Translations under genes and position numbers: made by a program | From: Atherix ibis | Taxonomy: Eukaryota > Arthropoda > Insecta > Diptera > Athericidae | Reading direction: 5' to 3' | NCBI GenBank assembly: GCA_958298945.1 | Contig: OY282606.1 | Span: 43,227,920 to 43,291,919 of the forward strand | Length of the DNA stretch: 64,000 bases | The notes under the pieces: model-generated | What the model was told of the DNA's origin: nothing | The model's database searches: none | Seen by the model: only the letters and a program-made list of their open reading frames with translations | Shown here: positions 60,622 to 64,000 of the stretch, in pieces | Numbering within the stretch: the first letter of the stretch is position 1 | Layout: each line of letters begins with the position of its first letter

Positions 60622-63600
60622 GTCATTTGAAAATTTCCTACAACTTTTATAGATAATTTTATTCATAGAAATTTTATAGCATTTGGAGCTGATATTCAAA
60701 TGATTTTGTTTTTTTTTCATGTTGTTTTTTTTTTTACAAAGAAATATTCATAAATACACAAATATACATATGGCTAAATATGATATGCTCTATACAAATA
60801 CTTCCTAACTTTTCTATTATAGCTCCAATTTCCAAATAGAAAATAATGTACTTCTTTTTTTACCTTTTTTTTAGGAAAAAAAAATCATATGGTACACACA
60901 CATTTTACACCAAATATGTTGTAGATCTTAAAATAGCTTCTTATTATCTATAAATTTTGAGTTTTGAACATAGAATTTTTGATATACTCGTACTAACATA
61001 TACACTTTCACTGAACAAAATGCAAGCAATTCACCTACCCCATTATACAAACAAGTACAGGAGCATAAAAAAATGTTTCATATTTGCTCACACATAAAAG
61101 GACGATAACATAAATTCAGTAATGACATAAACCAAAGAAAAATTCTAGATGCCTAGTAAAAATTCGTATGTCTGTCTATAAACACATAAATGTTTTGTAG
61201 AAAAAAAATATATGAATCAAGCAGAAATATCAGAGGAGAAGTGAATTTTTATGTGCCATACCTGTAGTTTATGGATGCGATAATATCATCCAACAAGATG
61301 CCATGATTAATAGAAGCTTCTATTTATGTTGTGTGCGTCTTCATTGGAATTTATGCAAAGTAATCTCTGACGGTGAATGTTTCTAGAGTCTCACATACAC
61401 AAGCCATGTTTTAGAATACACATTTTAATAGAATATTTCCTGTAGTAACCACCGTAGTTAATATTGTTTGACAATATTATTAAAAAAAAAAACCAACCAG
61501 TATTAAAATTAAAATTACACATTTTAAAAGTGTTTGAAAGCATAAACAGATAGTAGATGTGTACTCGTAAACAGTGGCCGAAATTATGCACATAAAACGA
61601 CATAAAAGGGCTACCAGATGACAAAAGATTGGCGGTTATAATTTTGTAGAGATGGCCAAGAGATTTGATATAAAATACATTTTGACTAAGATAGAATCTT
61701 GATAATTTGACTAAAATATATTTTAAACCTCGTTTATAAGCGGATTCAATTGTGTGGATGGATATTTTAATATAAACAACGAGTACGGATGTAAAAAGAT
61801 ACCGAGTATCTTTCAACGCTGTTAAATAGCAATGTATCAGATGACTACGATGTAAAAAGGCCATTACAAAAACCACCATCAAAAACTACAAAATATTTAC
61901 GATTATTACAAGCACAATATTTAAATGGGGCGTCCCCAGAAGAATCATCAACATTTCATAATTTTCTAGTTGCTGGTGATTCCCCTGTTATTAAGAATAA
62001 AAGAGAAAGAAAAAAGTTCAAATAAAATTCACCATTGCAGCTAACTAGGAAAATATAATATATACAAAAGTAGTAGGATCGATAAAAAAAAAAATAGAGC
62101 TCAGCTTGATGTTGGGGGTTGGGGTTGAAGTTACAACTGAAAGTAGGGGTCTCTTATTTGAGCGACAAGCGAATTACTGACAATGACTTTGATAGCGCAA
62201 TCAAACAACAACGATAATGGCTATGAGACTAGGGTACTGGGTGAGGCTTCGCTTAAAAGCATATTCTAATACAGTTCATAATTTAATGGGCAGCCCTATA
62301 ATGGATACTTTAATAACCGTGCATAAATGTAAACATTTTTGGCTCGAAACTAATACTCTTCCCGTGTTATCATCTTTCATAATTTCATTTTTGTCAGCTG
62401 GTGTATATTTATAGGCAAAAATTTCTCCTATAATTTCTAAGTAGACTCAATTTTTTTATTTTTATTTTTGTTTGTATGTGCTTTTTAAATGATATTTTTT
62501 TTTTTTATATTGTAAAATATCGCGATGACAAAAAAAAAAGCCAATTAAAAATTTCTAAAAAATAATTATAACATATACAAAAAATAAGTATTATCTTTCA
62601 ACATTATATCTATTGTAGAAAAAAGAATATGCAACATAAATAAATCAAATTTATTATCAAAGAGCTATACAATATATGTTATTATATAGAGTTAAAAATA
62701 AAATTCAGTATAAAATATAATTGAATACGCTTTTAATATACGATTCCTTCGACATGTTCATTTTTAACCCACAAATTAATAAGAGAGCCTATATCACCCT
62801 CTTGCCTCATCATAAAATAACAGCCTTGAGCAAAACGATTTATATTATATTCTTCTTTTGAAAAGTAACACCCCCTCCCCCCCCCCCCAAAAAAAAGATC
62901 CTTTTTAAAAAAAATAATTCCACATTTTTATATCATGATGACAATATTCTTTTTTTTTCCTTTAAAAATCTCTGCTCGTTAGGCATTTTTATTTTTAGTA
63001 TGCAAAAAGGGCAAATTATAGAAAAGCTACGAACATCAAGAATATTAGAGCATACATTTATATATGTACTCGTATGTATGTATGTGTATGGCGCAAAAAT
63101 CCTATCCTCCTGTTGATTTTCTAGAAGAAAAAAATACGATTCGTTACGGGGAAAAAAAACGATTCATAATAACATTCAATTTTCTTACAAACACTCACTC
63201 TTCATACTACAATCATTATCTTAGCTAGACTGTCGCCAGAAAATTTTCTGCACTTCATTGTCTTTTAACACGTTACGCCACCTTGTCGCTATTATATATC
63301 AAAAATATTAGAAACTCATCTATTCATCCATTAGATTAGCTTCTGTTGTATTCTATAGCATCCTGTCAAACCACCCCTTCCCCCTCTTCTTTTCCACCAA
63401 CTAACCAACTTAGTTTAAGGAAACAAATTTATTTGCAAAATCGACCCCAAACCTTTTTTTTTTTTTTTGAAGATGCTATACAGCCAATTTGCCTTGTTTG
63501 AGAATTTTTTTCCCTTATAAAATTTGACAGCACCCACAGAGTTGTTCACTTTTTACACACCCCATATAATATACCGCGGCGAAGGTATATACATGACAAT

Positions 63601-64000
63601 ATTCTTTTTTCGTCCTATTTTTGTTTTACGCAATAATCTGGTGAAGGTTATAACAGAAGTTAAAGTCTAAAAGAATATTGAATGTGAAAAAACTTGACTT
63701 TAGTTCGAATCGAACGTTTAGCTTAGCTCTGCTTGTAGCCCAATTCGAGATGGTACTGTTGTCATCATCAAACAGGAATTTTCCACTCCTTATTTTATCT
63801 TTTTATAGCGATTTTCTGTCGCCCCTTATATGTAAATGGCAACAAAGTTGCGCAATGTATATATATTCATCCACAGAAAGAAATCACTTCTTATTGGAAT
63901 CTATGTACATATATGTTCCATATACGGATATTACGGTGTGGTATATGACAAAGAGAGTCAATGAATTGAATGCCAGCAAGGACAATGCCATGATTTATAT
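60622..64000. other. no gene seen; AT-rich DNA
   Basis: A C-run near 62872-62888, poly-T near 63453-63468 and (GTAT)n near 63072-63085. The ORFs here (for example 61391-61882 minus) have low-complexity, Phe/Leu/Tyr-rich translations and no recognisable motif. Confidence 0.45.

Noticed and set aside
61391..61882. 163-codon minus-strand frame
   Set aside because: Low-complexity translation dominated by Phe, Leu, Tyr and Ile; no motif, and stops are merely sparse in this frame.
63695..63725. gttcgaatcgaacg as a tRNA T-loop
   Set aside because: No acceptor stem, D-arm or anticodon arm can be placed around it; it is a small palindrome.

Overview
The window looks like intronic DNA from an insect, most likely a fly. 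It is very AT-rich, full of A/T runs and short microsatellites, has no bacterial-type operons, and carries many members of the Tc1/mariner superfamily. The best host-gene evidence is a 121-bp minus-strand exon at 31031-31151. It has good splice sites and encodes a peptide starting RGSEELLSQSAV with DNNNQDLATKKAKLD in the middle. I recognise this as the N-terminal exon of polypyrimidine-tract-binding protein (PTBP; hephaestus in Drosophila), in the same phase as the human PTBP1 exon that begins RGSDEL. A second minus-strand exon candidate (21173-21286, 114 bp, phase 1-1, so skippable in frame) joins it in an open frame. Much of the window is therefore probably a long hephaestus intron. No RRM-coding exon was seen, so those exons should lie beyond position 1. 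Near the left edge, two plus-strand ORFs begin exactly at splice-acceptor-like sites (101-283 and 1877-2054). They may be terminal exons of another gene; I do not recognise it.

Everything else I can name is mobile DNA. From left to right: 3005-4810 holds a mariner (3550-4675) between two fragments of an older DD41D transposase gene. 7005-7298 is a 28-bp minisatellite. 8985-9640 is a PIF/Harbinger-like remnant. 12015-13275 is a nearly complete, frameshifted irritans-type mariner. 14260-15070 holds mariner and Tc1 fragments. 17085-18628 holds a solitary mariner 5' end, two inverted non-LTR retrotransposon tails and another decayed mariner. 22063-24040 is a second Harbinger-like copy carrying an inserted DD41D mariner. 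26419-27690 is a mariner with complete ends and an intact 349-aa transposase frame. 39226-40506 and 58273-59557 are two broken copies of a related mariner family, the second inserted inside an older mariner (58175-60531). 47772-49410 is a Tc1-like DD34E element with apparent IR/DR ends. 52487-52831 is a MITE inside a degenerate tandem array.

The main functional points are these. Only one transposase frame is intact. A close relative of that element lies inverted to it, and the proposed cassette exon sits between the two, an arrangement known to favour exon circularisation or skipping. The two irritans-type families share a terminal-repeat core, so the intact enzyme might recognise the broken copies. 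I see no CRISPR array, rRNA or tRNA, and no recognisable virus or toxin gene.
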